Source: Chromera velia | Taxonomy: Eukaryota; Sar; Chromeraceae | DNA length: 22,500 nt | Direction: 5' to 3' | Assembly (NCBI GenBank): GCA_018398765.1 | Contig: JAHBMJ010003139.1 | Coordinates: 58,528 to 81,027, forward strand | Shown: in pieces, positions 1 to 9,791 of the stretch | Layout: the number at the start of each line of letters is the position of its first letter | Numbering within the stretch: position 1 is the first letter of the stretch | Position numbers and translations under genes: made by a program | The notes under the pieces: generated by a model | The model's input: only the letters and a program-made list of their open reading frames with translations | Told to the model about the DNA's origin: nothing | Database searches by the model: none

Positions 1-753
1 GAAGAATAGAACTAGAATTGGAGTTGAATATATCTTTTAATTATTCACTCAGTGTTATTGAAGTCAGTGAAGGTCGGTTCAGATCGCTTCAAGTCAATTC
101 TTCCAGAAGGTAAGTCAACTCGATTTGGGATTCAATTCTGTTACTCCGAGGTCAAGTTTTTAATCGATTCTTTCTTTTCTTTTTTTTCAAAGTTGCATTT
201 TATGCTTGTTTCCTGCAAAGGTTGCCAATTGTGAAAGTGTATCAATTGTGTAAGTGTATCATGTTTGACAGACTTTCATTTTTGAAAGTGTATCAAGTTT
301 GACATACTTTGCCTTAACCGATACAGAACCGATTAATCGGCTTTGTATCGGTGTATCATCAGACTCATTGCTTGACCTTCTATCAATCTATTTTCCGTCT
401 TTCTTATTAACTCTATTGCTTTTTTTTTACTCAAGCTTTTTAACCTTATTTCTTTTATCAGCTTTCTGATATCGTCTGACTTATTTCTTTTATACCGAGT
501 GTTTAATTCATTTCCATCCATTCTCTACCAATCTTCCATCAAGGTAAACACCCTTTACTGTATATCAGCCCTATAAGACCTTGACTCTTACATTCCGATT
601 GATCTTTCTCCATGACTTCTTAATCTATCATTCCTGTTATTCAATTTAATAACTAAATATTTACTAATAAAATAAGACTAGTCTATATCGTTCTTACTAG
701 CCTTTGATCTAAAAACCTAACTTCATTCTATTGTCTATAACTTTAACAGAACA
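1..753 (-). repeat. 3' LTR of the chromovirus (outer end outside window)
   Basis: Position 1 corresponds to 12581 in the other LTR, so about 46 bp of the outer end are missing. The copies align to 753/13335, where the sense strand begins TGTTCTGTT. By my hand alignment they differ at 18 substitutions, all transitions, plus two 1-bp indels, or about 2.4 percent. A TATAAAAG box on the minus strand lies at 487-494. The inner 101 bp of this LTR (653-753) are duplicated again at 863-963. Confidence 0.93.
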
Positions 754-1073
754 TATCCCTCCTGCCTAAGACGGTTTTCCACAACCGTTTACAAAAAAAA
801 AATGTCTATAAATTCTGTTGGTGTTTACTACAAATTGTGTTGACATTTTAATGCTTTGCTGGCTAAATATTTACTAATAAAATAAGACTAGTCTATATCG
901 TTCTTACTAGCCTTTGATCTAAAAACCTAACTTCATTCTATTGTCTATAACTTTAACAGAACATATCCCTCCTGCCTAAGACGGTTTTCCACAACCGTTT
1001 ACTTTTTTTTTTTTTACTATAAATTCTGTTGGTGTTTACTACAAATTGTGTTGACATTTTAATGCTTTGCTGG
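653..1073. repeat. 210-bp tandem duplication across the LTR edge and polypurine tract
   Basis: Unit 1 is 653-862 and unit 2 is 863-1073, nearly identical. Each contains the LTR start, the purine tract (minus strand), a small hairpin (ACGGTT/AACCGT arms, 771-788 in unit 1) and about 100 bp of internal sequence. The one clear difference is a homopolymer: A10 at 793-802 in unit 1 but T13 at 1003-1015 at the same place in unit 2. Confidence 0.9.
754..763 (-). other. Polypurine tract (plus-strand primer site) of the retrotransposon
   Basis: The sense strand reads AGGAGGGATA directly before the LTR start TGTTCTG, the expected place for the polypurine tract that primes second-strand synthesis. The same junction recurs at 964-973 (tandem duplication) and, in a diverged form, at 1194-1203. 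This copy is called the authentic one because LTR identity with the 5' LTR ends exactly here. Confidence 0.75.
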
Positions 1074-1629
1074 GGAAGATCTGCGAAAATCTGACAGCAA
1101 ACCATAACTTCTTTCAATTAACAGAACAGTGAATCCCCTTCTAGCACCCTAAGGCTCCTTCCAACAAATCGCGACTCTTCTTTTAACAGAACATATCCCT
1201 CCCTGTTGCTGCCTCCTTTCCAAACTCAAGGGAGGCACCTCATACAAAAAATTATGAAAAGATCTCTATTTTTTCTTTTCTCCTTTCCTTCTTTCCTGAC
1301 GATTTTTTTTTTTTTAATGCATACCCTCAAATGCAAAGTTTTCTCTTCATCATAACCCTTCATTTGATCAACAAGGCCTTCCTTCTGAACAACAAAATGT
1401 ATGACAATCAACCTTCTCTTTCCTTCTACATTTTTCTTCACACAGACTCAGAGTGAGTAAGATTAATCATATCCACCCCATTGTTCTCACAGTTGACTTC
1501 TCTGAGAATAACACAATCCGACTGTGTGTCAGAATCTCTAGAGTCTGTGGGTGCCACCTGACCCATGTCCTCTTGTTGAGCTTCTCTCTGGGAGCTGCCG
1601 GGAATCAACGTTGGGCTGAACCTTGGAAC
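1074..1629. other. Internal spacer between extra ORF and polypurine tracts
   Basis: I see no convincing gene here. It contains two further LTR-start-like strings (AACAGAACA at 1120-1128 and 1185-1193); the second is followed by a purine-tract complement at 1194-1203. Pyrimidine-rich stretches on the plus strand (1260-1320) give only low-complexity frames. Confidence 0.5.
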
Positions 1630-3252
1630 CTAGTCTCCGGCTGCAGGTGAAGGCATCATACCCAGTGTCTGCTGCTCATATTCTCCAAAAGGAGGGTCAA
1701 TCGACGGAAGTCCGGGGCTGAGAGGTCTGGGGCTTGAAGTTCGTGACATGGGACTGTGAAATCTGTGGCAAAACTGACTGGGACTGTGGGACATTGGGCT
1801 GTGGGGCCTTGAGCCGAAGGGAAAGGGGCTGTGGAACCTTCCTAGACTATCAGGTGGGAAGGGAAGAGGACTAAGCCTCAATATGTCTTGTCTGTCATTC
1901 CTGTTGTTCTGTGGTGAAAGGGGGAACGACTCAGTTAGGTAGGATGCACCTTGGACTGCTGCCTCTATCCGTTCATCCTCTTCATCACTTGCAAGCGGAA
2001 AGGTGGGAGAGTGAAAAAACCAATTTGGCAGTTGTCTGTCGGTCTGTTCCAATGAAGCAGCACCCATGATGTTGTTGTATGCAGGTCCGCTGAGAAAATC
2101 TGCTGCCTCTCCCATGCATTGTCTTTTCCTGCTGGACGAGCTAGGATGAGTGTCTGTCCCATCGGTAAAAGGCATTCCGTCAATCCTGGGTTCTTTTTGT
2201 CCTCTTGGGGAATTGTTAATGGACTGCAGTGGATCTGAAATCGGGAAGGCCGGTGGCAGCCGTTCGAATGGATACTCCATGTTCGGAAGGGTTCCATTCC
2301 GAATATTCGCTACCATTATTTTATGGACTGGAAACCCGTATCTTCCATTATCTACTTGGAAGAGCTCTGCGGGCGAAAATGCTGCTAACCGGATTGACGT
2401 TCCTTGTTTGAAAGGACCTTGCCACACATGCAGCCCTTGCATACATGCGTCTTCGTATGTTAATTCTGGAATTATTAAAAACTCCCTCGAGGTGAAAGTG
2501 CTGTGCCATCCTTCTTCTAACGGGACAAAAAAAGGATCTATGTATGCCGCATGAGCAGTCGCAAGATTCCATGCTGCTATTGGATATTTTACATTGGAGT
2601 CTGGGTTCCAAGGTTGTAGGATTACTCTCATAATTTTCACTGCGCCAATGCCAAAGTATTTGGTGATTCCTGCCATAGACTCTAAGAATCCAATTGTCTT
2701 AACGACCCCTCTCCCCAAATTAATCTCATACTCCGTCCACATTCGTTTCTTTTTGTATTCCTCATGATATCTGCGGAAGTCTTTCTCGTGGCGGAGGCGA
2801 CAATTCCTAATTGCTTTGAACGTGGCATCCCATGATTCCGGACAGGCCACTGCCATAATAGAGAATGTGAGAGCCAGCACAGCGATATCGTTCATCCAGG
2901 AGTGGTAGAGCAGGATGGCTGCTCCTGGGAGACCCGCTTCCCTGATCAGCATTCTCATCGTCAGGGCGAAAACCTTCGTGGCAAATTTCCACCACTGCGC
3001 CATATGTAACCCTGCAGGACCATGGGCTGTCCCGATTGGGATGCCATGGTTTTTATAGGCCTCAAATCTCTGATGTAACTCCGCCCTTTGATCTAGTATG
3101 AAGTTGTAGGTGTCTTCACCCAGTCCTTTGCGTATCTCTTGTCTGCTAGCCTGTTTGGCTTGGTCTATAGATCTCCGTGCGTAGCTTGAGAGAGACTCTG
3201 TCGGGGGCCGTGGAGCAGAGCTGGGAGAAGTTTCCGTATTCTTGTCTTCCAT
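1630..3252 (-). CDS. Intact 540-aa ORF of unknown function in the env position of the retrotransposon
   Basis: This ORF starts at an ATG (3250-3252) in good context (GAGAGAATGG) and runs to TAG with no internal stop. It lies inside the retrotransposon on the coding strand, downstream of pol and upstream of the 3' LTR, where env sits in retroviruses. I do not recognise the family. Residues 1-25 are Ser/Pro-rich; residues 28-65 are charged and probably helical. A hydrophobic stretch at about 108-137 could be one membrane segment, although it contains an Asn-Asp pair. There is a KKKR patch near 167-170 and an SSSSRKR nuclear-signal-like string at 371-377. Residues 410-540 are Ser/Pro-rich with repeated HSP motifs (for example 414-416, 474-476, 484-486, 488-490, 499-501), suggesting proline-directed phosphorylation or disorder. 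There is no clear signal peptide, furin site or fusion peptide, so calling it env is not justified. A captured host gene or a structural or nuclear accessory protein is possible. Confidence 0.75.
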   Translation of the reverse strand: MEDKNTETSPSSAPRPPTESLSSYARRSIDQAKQASRQEIRKGLGEDTYNFILDQRAELHQRFEAYKNHGIPIGTAHGPAGLHMAQWWKFATKVFALTMRMLIREAGLPGAAILLYHSWMNDIAVLALTFSIMAVACPESWDATFKAIRNCRLRHEKDFRRYHEEYKKKRMWTEYEINLGRGVVKTIGFLESMAGITKYFGIGAVKIMRVILQPWNPDSNVKYPIAAWNLATAHAAYIDPFFVPLEEGWHSTFTSREFLIIPELTYEDACMQGLHVWQGPFKQGTSIRLAAFSPAELFQVDNGRYGFPVHKIMVANIRNGTLPNMEYPFERLPPAFPISDPLQSINNSPRGQKEPRIDGMPFTDGTDTHPSSSSRKRQCMGEAADFLSGPAYNNIMGAASLEQTDRQLPNWFFHSPTFPLASDEEDERIEAAVQGASYLTESFPLSPQNNRNDRQDILRLSPLPFPPDSLGRFHSPFPFGSRPHSPMSHSPSQFCHRFHSPMSRTSSPRPLSPGLPSIDPPFGEYEQQTLGMMPSPAAGD

Positions 3253-3305
3253 TCTCTCGATGCCTTTGTACAGCTGAACAACTGTTGTTTCAGAAACTTA
3301 AAGGG

Positions 3306-3325
3306 AAGGCTAAGAGAGAAGAATT
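3306..3325 (-). promoter_or_regulatory. Possible 3' splice site upstream of the extra ORF
   Basis: The sense strand has a pyrimidine tract ending in CTCTCTTAG (AG at 3310-3311), about 58 nt before the ATG at 3252. Env-position ORFs in other LTR elements are often made from a spliced subgenomic RNA, so this could be the acceptor. The donor is not identified; this is inference only. Confidence 0.25.
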
Positions 3326-3502
3326 AATACAGATGAGAATCTGAAAGGGGAAGGTGTTCGCAACTTTGAGAATGATAGGTGTGAGGGTATGGAATACAGA
3401 GGATGGTGCTTGTGTTCTTGAACTTGACAATCATTTACTGAGTTGATAGTTGCGCAACACCATACATCTGTCAAAGTATATTCAATTTCGAACCTTTTCA
3501 AA

Positions 3503-3517
3503 TTTGACAGACTTTCA
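3503..3517. repeat. 15-bp LTR motif repeated upstream of the extra ORF
   Basis: TTTGACAGACTTTCA at 3503-3517 is identical to LTR positions 264-278 and recurs in the other LTR near 12844. Surrounding bases also resemble the LTR (TTTGNAAAGT-type strings around 3475-3535). It could be a fragment of LTR regulatory sequence 250 bp upstream of the extra ORF start. Confidence 0.5.
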
Positions 3518-3551
3518 AATTTGTTAGACTTTGCATAATTTGTCTACCGGG

Positions 3552-3594
3552 GACGCGGCTTCATGCATGCAGATTTGTTTTCCGGGGCCGCGTC
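3552..3594. repeat. GC-rich inverted repeat (hairpin)
   Basis: GACGCGGC at 3552-3559 pairs with GCCGCGTC at 3587-3594 around a loop containing CATGCATG. It stands out as GC-rich in an AT-rich stretch. Confidence 0.55.
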
Positions 3595-3625
3595 GAGCCT
3601 GCCTCAAAAACGATGAAAAAACATG

Positions 3626-3655
3626 CATGTATATATATATATATATATATACATG
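3626..3655. repeat. AT dinucleotide tract inside a perfect 30-bp palindrome
   Basis: CATGT, ten AT units and ACATG form a perfect palindrome. It is a microsatellite able to form a cruciform; no function is implied. Confidence 0.85.
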
Positions 3656-4197
3656 TAAAGATCCGTCTATCTTTTAAGAGGGAACTGACCTTAATGATCA
3701 ATAGTACAGCTAACTTGAATCACTTCTTCTTATGATGTCACTCCTTGATAAGTTTTTCACTTACTTGAGGTCATCTCTCGAGTCTTCTCCTTGAGTATGG
3801 TTTGAGCGAAAAGAATGTTTATCTCCGTATAGTTCCCTGGGACTGCGTTTACTACGATCTGTATATATACAATCGATCTCTTTACTTGAATCTAGAAGTA
3901 TGAGTCTCACTTGCCCTAAGCATTGCTTTGTATGTCACGTTGGGTGGCCAGCCCTCCGCATCCAAACAAGGCTTATGACGCTTGGAGAAACAAGCTGACC
4001 GCTATCCCGGTGTTTGGCCCGAGTCTGAAGGTTGGTTTGTGTTTCTCTATTCTTTTATCTTCCTCTATGTTTCCAAGTTTGTGACGTCGCCCATGTGCCT
4101 CTCATTCATACATCGTGCATATATTTCCAGCGCTGTGGGCTTGCAATCATATCGCTTCCTGCCCGGTGAGGGGCTATATCAGAGCCCACGACGCAAT
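3656..4197. other. Element spacer without a supportable gene
   Basis: The minus strand has two stop-free runs of roughly 50 codons (about 3755-3900 and 3970-4120) in the frame that continues from the 4198-4407 ORF. The density of stops overall is close to chance. I see nothing else. Confidence 0.4.
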
Positions 4198-4669
4198 TTA
4201 TGCTCCTGCCTCCACCTCTCTCACCATGCTGATTTTTGCCATGCCCCTAACAAGGCTCCTGACCTTTATACAGAGAGGTTGATCGTATAATCTTTCATGA
4301 ATTTGATCCGAATACTCATAGTCTCTCCGGACTATATAATGTACAGACTGTATGGGTCTTTGAATTTTATTAATTACTTTATGGTTCATTACGAATGAGT
4401 CAATCATTCCATGCAGGTCTCTAATCCCCTTGACGCCGGTACCTCTCTCTGTTAGTTACTTCTTGCCTCTGTCTGATGGTCTCCTGGAACCGGGGCAATA
4501 TCTCATTTCTAACGACACGTAGCCTGCGAAATGAGTAAGAAGAAGGAACGAAGCATTCCACTTGTCCTTCTACATGGCAAAGGGCCTTCCAGCTACGATG
4601 CCCGGGCATTTCTGGCCTCACCAGCTCCAGGATCCCAGTTGCACCTCTCTTGCATGCATAATCAATCAT
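4198..4669 (-). pseudogene. Possible decayed small ORF (two frames) between pol and the extra ORF
   Basis: An ATG ORF of 82 codons (4669-4421) is followed by an overlapping frame that is open from about 4446 to a TAA at 4198. The switch between them is one frameshift around 4425-4450. The composition looks protein-like (charged, mixed, starts MIDYAC), unlike the low-complexity frames next to it. I recognise no domain. It lies on the coding strand of the retrotransposon, 850 bp after pol and 950 bp before the extra ORF, so it could be a second accessory gene or chance. Confidence 0.25.
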
Positions 4670-4789
4670 TCATCTTGCTCTCTTTCATATCTGCCTCCCT
4701 ATTGTCAGAAGATGCTTTCTTTGAATTATTTTAGACTCAAACAACGCTTCCTCTACCTTTTATTCTTCTCTTATCAAGTTTGCCCTCAA

Positions 4790-5207
4790 TCATTCCCAAG
4801 GCAGTCTCTTTTCTTCCACAACGATGTCTTCTTCATCCAAATTTTCATGCAGGAGCCAGTCTTCCATTCCATGCAATAACCATGCATGGTTCCTTCCTAC
4901 ATAAAGGTCAGTCTCCCTTCGTCTCCCTTTCCATTTATACAATCCACAATTCTTTTTCTCAGTTCTCTATGCAGATATCCGTCTCCCTTTCTATCCATAC
5001 AACCATATTTCTTCTTTCTATCCATCTTTTCATGCGGAGGTCAACTTCTTTCTTCCATTCATACAATCACAATTCCGCCTTTCATCCTTTATGCAGAATT
5101 GATTCTTCTCCTTCCGTTTGTGCAACTATAGTTCCTCCTTTTCTCTCATCATACAGAAGCCAGTTTCTCCTTTCACTCAGATGGTGTTCTCTTCCCCACT
5201 CACGTGT
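4790..5207. repeat. Degenerate pyrimidine-rich repeats
   Basis: On the plus strand, strings such as GTCTCCCTTTC, CCATTCATACAAT and TTTATGCAG recur at irregular spacing of about 60 bp. They look like older, diverged relatives of the 59-bp minisatellite that follows. The plus-strand frames across it are low complexity and are not called as genes. Confidence 0.5.
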
Positions 5208-5510
5208 GCAACGGCATCTCGCGGTGTCTCGTCTCTTCTTTCATTCAGGCAACGTTCTCTCTTTCCATTCATATGTGCGATGACGTCTCGTCTCTTCTTT
5301 CATTCAGTCAGCGCTCTCTCTTTCCATTCACATATGCGATGATGTCTCGTCTCTTCTTTCATTCAGTCAGCGCTATCTTTTTCCATTCACATGTGCGATA
5401 ATGTCTCGTCTCTTCTTTCATTTAGTCAGCGCTCTCTCTTTCCATTCACATATGCGACGATGCCTCGTCTCTTCTTTCATTCAGTCAGCGCTCTCTCTCT
5501 TCACTCTTCT
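5208..5510. repeat. 59-bp minisatellite, about five copies
   Basis: The string (G)TCTCGTCTCTTCTTTCATT starts at 5226, 5285, 5344 and 5403, with a GCCTCGTC variant at 5462, giving an exact 59-bp period. Each unit also carries CAGCGCTCTCTCTTTCCATTC. The unit is not a multiple of three, so the frames rotate and no repeat protein is expected. It begins directly downstream of the pol stop (5521) and is purine-rich on the element's sense strand. Confidence 0.92.
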
Positions 5511-5520
5511 CCCCGCCCCA

Positions 5521-5679
5521 TTATTGTCCCTCGATTTTCCTCAGGTATTCTTCAACCAATTTGGGACACTAGAGGTCATCTTCTATCTCCTAGGTGAGTT
5601 CTTCGTATCCTTTCCATTTGAATAGATATTCAAATTTGTCTCCTTTCTTCCTTCTACCACAAATTTTTTTTACTTTGTA
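5521..5679 (-). pseudogene. C-terminal chromodomain of integrase
   Basis: After an acidic linker (about 40 residues rich in Glu), the frame gives YKVKKI, then FEYLFKWKGY, then an ELT-stop-E block, a second stop and CPKLVEEYL, ending at TAA. This is the chromodomain fold signature. The stop at 5590-5592 (TAG) falls where the aromatic-cage Trp of ELTWEP-type sequences is expected, so it is one G-to-A change away. In chromoviruses this domain targets integration to methylated-histone chromatin. Confidence 0.88.
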
Positions 5680-5879
5680 ATCTCTTCGACTGTCTCTGTC
5701 CGCACTGTTTGTCTTTGTTTTCTTCTTTTGAACGGCTGAGTCCGTTTGGTGTCGTTTCCGCGAAGTTTGTTTCATTTCCGTTTCCTCCCTCGCTTCTTCT
5801 ACCTCAGGCATTTCCTCATCATCCGCAACTTCCACCACTTCTTCTGGTTCTTCATCGATTTCTTCGTACGTCACTTCCA

Positions 5880-7130
5880 TCATGTCGCTTTCATTCAAAT
5901 TTCGTGAAAGGAAGGGTTTGATTCTTCTTCTATTGACTGTCATCGTTTGCTGTGCCCCCGGTTTACGTAAAACGAAAGTTCCATTGGGTAAACAAGCATT
6001 GATCAAGTAAGGCCCCTCAAATAAGTCATTCAATCCTTTTCTGATCCTCTTGTCTTTCCTTGTTCCCTTTTCTAACCAAACGTAATCGCCTTTCTTATAA
6101 ATCCTTAGTTTGGAAGGATCGTTTTTGAGTTTTCTTCTCATTCTTTGTTCTGCTACTGTTTGGAAAAGTTGTATTCTTTCTTTGTTCTCTTTTCTGACAT
6201 CCTTCAAAATCTCTACGTAATCTTGCAGAAGGAATTTCTCATCAACAGATAAATCTGCCAACAAACGCGATGGATTGTTGGGTTCTTTACCGAAGATGAT
6301 CTGGTAGGGGCTCATTCCAATACTCGTTTGATACGTACTGTTATGTGTGAAAGCGGCAAAGGCACAATACGCACTCCAGTCACTCCTTGATTTGGTTATA
6401 TATTTTGCCATTGAGTTCTTTATGTCTGCATTGATTCTCTCGATTCTTCCTTGTGTTTCTGGAGAATATGCTGTCGCTAGAACTCTGTCTGATCCGATTA
6501 AATGACAGATACTTTGAACACCAGATCTAAAAGATTTGCCCCCCTGTCTGACTGCAGGCGCACTGGTATACCATAATGATAAATTAGATTCTGTACAAGT
6601 GCTGTTGCGATTGTATCTGCTTTTTGATTTTTCAGTGGAATCAATTCTGCGTACCTAGATGCGAGACAGAGTACAACCAAAATATATTTGTATCCCTCTT
6701 TTGTCACCGGAAGGGGACCCACAATATCAAAACTGAAGCTTTCCAGCGGCGCATCTCGAATGATCTGTGGTTTGTACTGTGCTTTCTCTAAATTCCTTCT
6801 CCTCATCTGGCATTTTCTGCAGGTACGAACAAACTGTTGCACGTCCGAATACATACTCGGCCAAAAATACTTCTCGGACAACGCCCTGACCACCTTGTGC
6901 GTCCCCATGTGTCCCGCTAAAACGTATGAATGTGAATTCTATAAGAGTGCTTCTCTCATTTGTTTTGGTACTGCTAAAAGAAAATGCATGCCTGAGCGGT
7001 GTCCATTGGCAGGGGGGAGAAGACGCAGGAGTAGTCCTTGATGCATCAAATACAGAGGGGCTTAAAAGACCAAACGAATCCTTTTATAATAAGAGAGTCC
7101 TTCTGGAATTTCTTCTTTTTCCAAATATTC
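5880..7130 (-). pseudogene. Integrase (zinc-binding, DDE core, GPY/F module)
   Basis: The HHCC zinc finger reads H...LAGH then C-R-K-C around 6925-6800. The DDE core shows DIVGPLP (first Asp), QSDRG (second Asp, near 6555) and QGRIERIN (Glu, near 6450). The GPY/F module appears as LFEGPYLI near 6020, followed by a basic tail. A one-base deficit in the six-G run right after SDRG throws the frame; two stops lie upstream of the zinc finger. It catalysed insertion of the element's cDNA. Confidence 0.9.
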
Positions 7131-7349
7131 AATCATTTATGACAATTCTGGGTCTTTTGTCTTTGTGCAAATTTTACATCTTCCACTGTGTGTGGTGACA
7201 CGATTAAAGGTGCGTCAAGAGGTTTTGGTACGTTTGATTCTGGATTTTCTTCTTTTCTTTTCTTTGTTATCGTGTATGCCGCAACCACAACTGAGTCATC
7301 TGATTCTGTGTCTGAGTCTTTTTCTTCCATTCGTTTGTAAACGAAACAC

Positions 7350-7768
7350 CTTCTTGTAAGCGCATCTGCATCTGTATTGCTCGTTCTCTTTTTGTGGATG
7401 ACTCGATAATCGTACCCTGACAGTTTCAGACTCATTCTCATAAGACGGGGGTTAGTGTCTTTCTGTCGGTGAACCCACTGCAAAGCTGCATGATCAGTGT
7501 AAATAATGAATTCTCTCCCCCACAGCCACGGCTTAAATTTCTCAACTTCCCATATGCATGCAAGCATTTCGGTCTCACTTACGTGCCAGCATCTTTCTAT
7601 TGATGTAAGTTTTTTTGACGCATACAAAATCACATATTCACGCCCTTCATTGCCCTCTTGACACAGAATTGCAGAGATGGCAGAGTGTGAAGCGTCATAT
7701 TTCAAGATGAAGGGAACGTCCCAACGAGGATGGCCAAGCATAGGAGCTGAGGTGAGGATCTGTTTCAA
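7350..7768 (-). pseudogene. RNase H domain
   Basis: Directly after the RT connection, the frame shows KYDASHSAIS (first Asp), SETEMLA (Glu), YTDHAAL (Asp) and a terminal DADALTRR, the classic gypsy RNase H pattern. It degrades the RNA strand of the hybrid. The domain itself is uninterrupted; a stop at 7784-7786 lies just before it. Confidence 0.92.
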
Positions 7769-7789
7769 TCTGTCAAATGCTTCTTAGTG

Positions 7790-8740
7790 CGCCGTCTCCC
7801 ATTTAAAGGGTGTGTTTTTCTTTGTCAGGTCATATAATGGTGCTGCTATTGATGCATATTTCTCTACAAACTTCCTGTAGTACCCCGTTAACCCTAAAAA
7901 TCCCCTTGTCTCTTTCATAGTCTTGGGAGGAACGGCGTTTTTAATATATTCTATTTTCTCGCCTGAAGGTAAAATACCTGTGAGTGTAATTTTATGGCCC
8001 AAATATTGTATTTCCTGTTAAAAGAACGAACATTTGCTGAATGAAATTTTCGTTCCGATATTTTTGAAGCGAGTGAACACAGCGTGAAGGTCGGCGAAGT
8101 GATCTTCCATAGACCGAGATGCACAGAGTAAGTCATCCATATTATAATACCCCCATACGCATACATTCATCAATCCAGTAAACAATTGGTCCATGGTTTT
8201 CTGCAGCATGGCGAGAGCGGACTGAATGCCACAAGGTACGCAAAAAAACTTGTACGGTCCTTTGTGACAAGAAAATGTAAGTTTTTCTTGATCCTTCTCT
8301 CTTACTTTCATTTGATTGAAAGCCGAAGCAAGGTCAATGACTGAGAACCACTTTTTCCCTTGGAGCTGAGTCAGAATGTCATCTATGTGAGGTAAGGGCC
8401 AGTTTTTCTTCTTCAGAACAGTGTTTAGACAGCGGTAGTCGACACACAATCTGATTTTATTTCCTGGTCCTTTCTTTTTCATGCAAACGATCGGAGCACT
8501 CCAGGAACTGAGGCTTTCTGTGATTACTCTCGACTACAACCAATTATTTATTTGTTCTTCTACCTTTTCTCTGAGCGCATGCGGCACCTGTTTAGGTCCG
8601 ACGAAAACTGGTTCTTCTGTGTTCGTTTCTATGGCATATTCGATTTCTCCTAATGATCCCGGGTTTCGCTTAGTTGGAAAGAGGGAAGTGAACTCTAATA
8701 GTAGAAGCTCCAATCTCTTTTTTTCTTCTGGGTTCAAATT
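7790..8740 (-). pseudogene. Reverse transcriptase domain with altered catalytic motif
   Basis: Family blocks appear in order: WSAPIV, VDYRCLN (near 8440), VIDLASAF with the first catalytic Asp (8335), PCGIQSAL in place of the usual PFGLxNAP, then NMDDLL at 8143-8126, and LGHKIT and GFLGLTGYYRKFV in the thumb/connection. The polymerase signature is normally YxDD; here the Tyr position is Asn, preceded by an unusual GYY. Stops at 8534-8536 and 8018-8020 cut the domain. Confidence 0.92.
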
Positions 8741-9349
8741 CCTGGCCTTCTCAACCGTCTCCTTGATTTATTTGATCGCTTCTTCTTTTTCTTCTGGAAG
8801 AAGTTCGTCCTTTTCTTTTTCTTGTGAATTTTCCGACATAGACATTTGTGCTGCTGATATGTTGCAGTCTTGTCGCACCCTCTTATCCTTTTCTCCACCC
8901 TCGTTGTTTTCTGTACAGATGGTTGAAAACGCTTGATTTTCTTCTCCTTCAGTTCCACAAATAGATGCATATGCAAGACGGAGATTAGGAGGGAAAGTGA
9001 AAGATCGACATGTAGCATTGATCACAGCAATATGAACACTTCGGTCTTCTATTCTTCCCACGCTGTCATGCAGATAAATCCCCATGGGTGCATATCATCC
9101 CAAACTGCCCTCTACATGTACAACACTTCCATTGAGAATCACAGAATCGTCAGGTAGGGAGATAAACACATGAGAGAAAGAGGAAGGAGGGAGAGTTTCT
9201 TTTCTTTGAAGGAAGAGAGGTGACTGGATAAACTGTTTTTCTTTCCTGAGAATTTTTACAGGGCGGAGAGAAATCCCACATGGATTTTCTCCTTCTCCTT
9301 TCAGCCGAAGGACGTCGGGGTTGAAAGAGAGAGACAAAATATGTTCATT

Positions 9350-9769
9350 GCAAAACGACTTTCCGAGAAGACATTCATTTTTGATAGAAGAAGAAATGTA
9401 AAATCTGTGTTTTTTCATCTTCTTTTCTATGTTTACCCACAGAGAGATGGACCCTTCATTTCCCAATTCTTATCCCCCTTCCCCTTTTATAGTCAGTGGA
9501 ATTCTTTGTACAATCAAACCTGGTATTTCTTTCCTGAGACGTCGAAAGACTTTTGTGTGCAATAAAGAGACTTCAGCCCCCGTATCAATAAGAACAACTG
9601 TAGAAGGAGTTTTTTTTTTAGAAAAAGAAATGAAGAGTCCTACATCTGGTGAAAAAAGTCTGATATGAGCAATGAGAGCAGAAGGAAGGGGTGAAGGGTC
9701 GGATTGTTTTCGGTCCTCTTTCATTTGAGGCTTTTTGTTCATGTGCAGTTGCCTCGGAACTGCACACAC
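9350..9769 (-). pseudogene. Retropepsin (aspartic protease) domain
   Basis: The catalytic motif appears as IDTGAEVS at 9589-9566, with Asp-Thr-Gly coded from 9586. A LLGKSF string near 9370 matches the Ile-Leu-Gly region that closes retropepsins. A TAA at 9470-9472 separates the two halves in the same frame. The enzyme would cleave Gag-Pol as a dimer. Confidence 0.85.
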
Positions 9770-9791
9770 CTCAGTGTTTTTGTCCTTGGTT

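Noticed and set aside
2150-2611. Overlapping ORFs on both strands inside the extra ORF
   Set aside because: Shorter alternative frames of the 540-codon ORF without independent support.
1630-3252. Calling the extra ORF an envelope gene
   Set aside because: No signal peptide, cleavage site, fusion peptide or C-terminal anchor is visible; position alone is not enough.
3656-4197. Continuation of the 4198-4669 ORF as a long decayed gene
   Set aside because: About 12 stops in 260 codons is what chance predicts; two 50-codon open runs are not enough.
5208-5510. CRISPR-like array
   Set aside because: The units are contiguous 59-bp tandem repeats without unique spacers, in eukaryotic retroelement DNA.
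4531-5625. Plus-strand ORFs rich in Ser/Phe
   Set aside because: They are frames through pyrimidine-rich tandem repeats whose period is not a multiple of three; they have no codon or motif signal.
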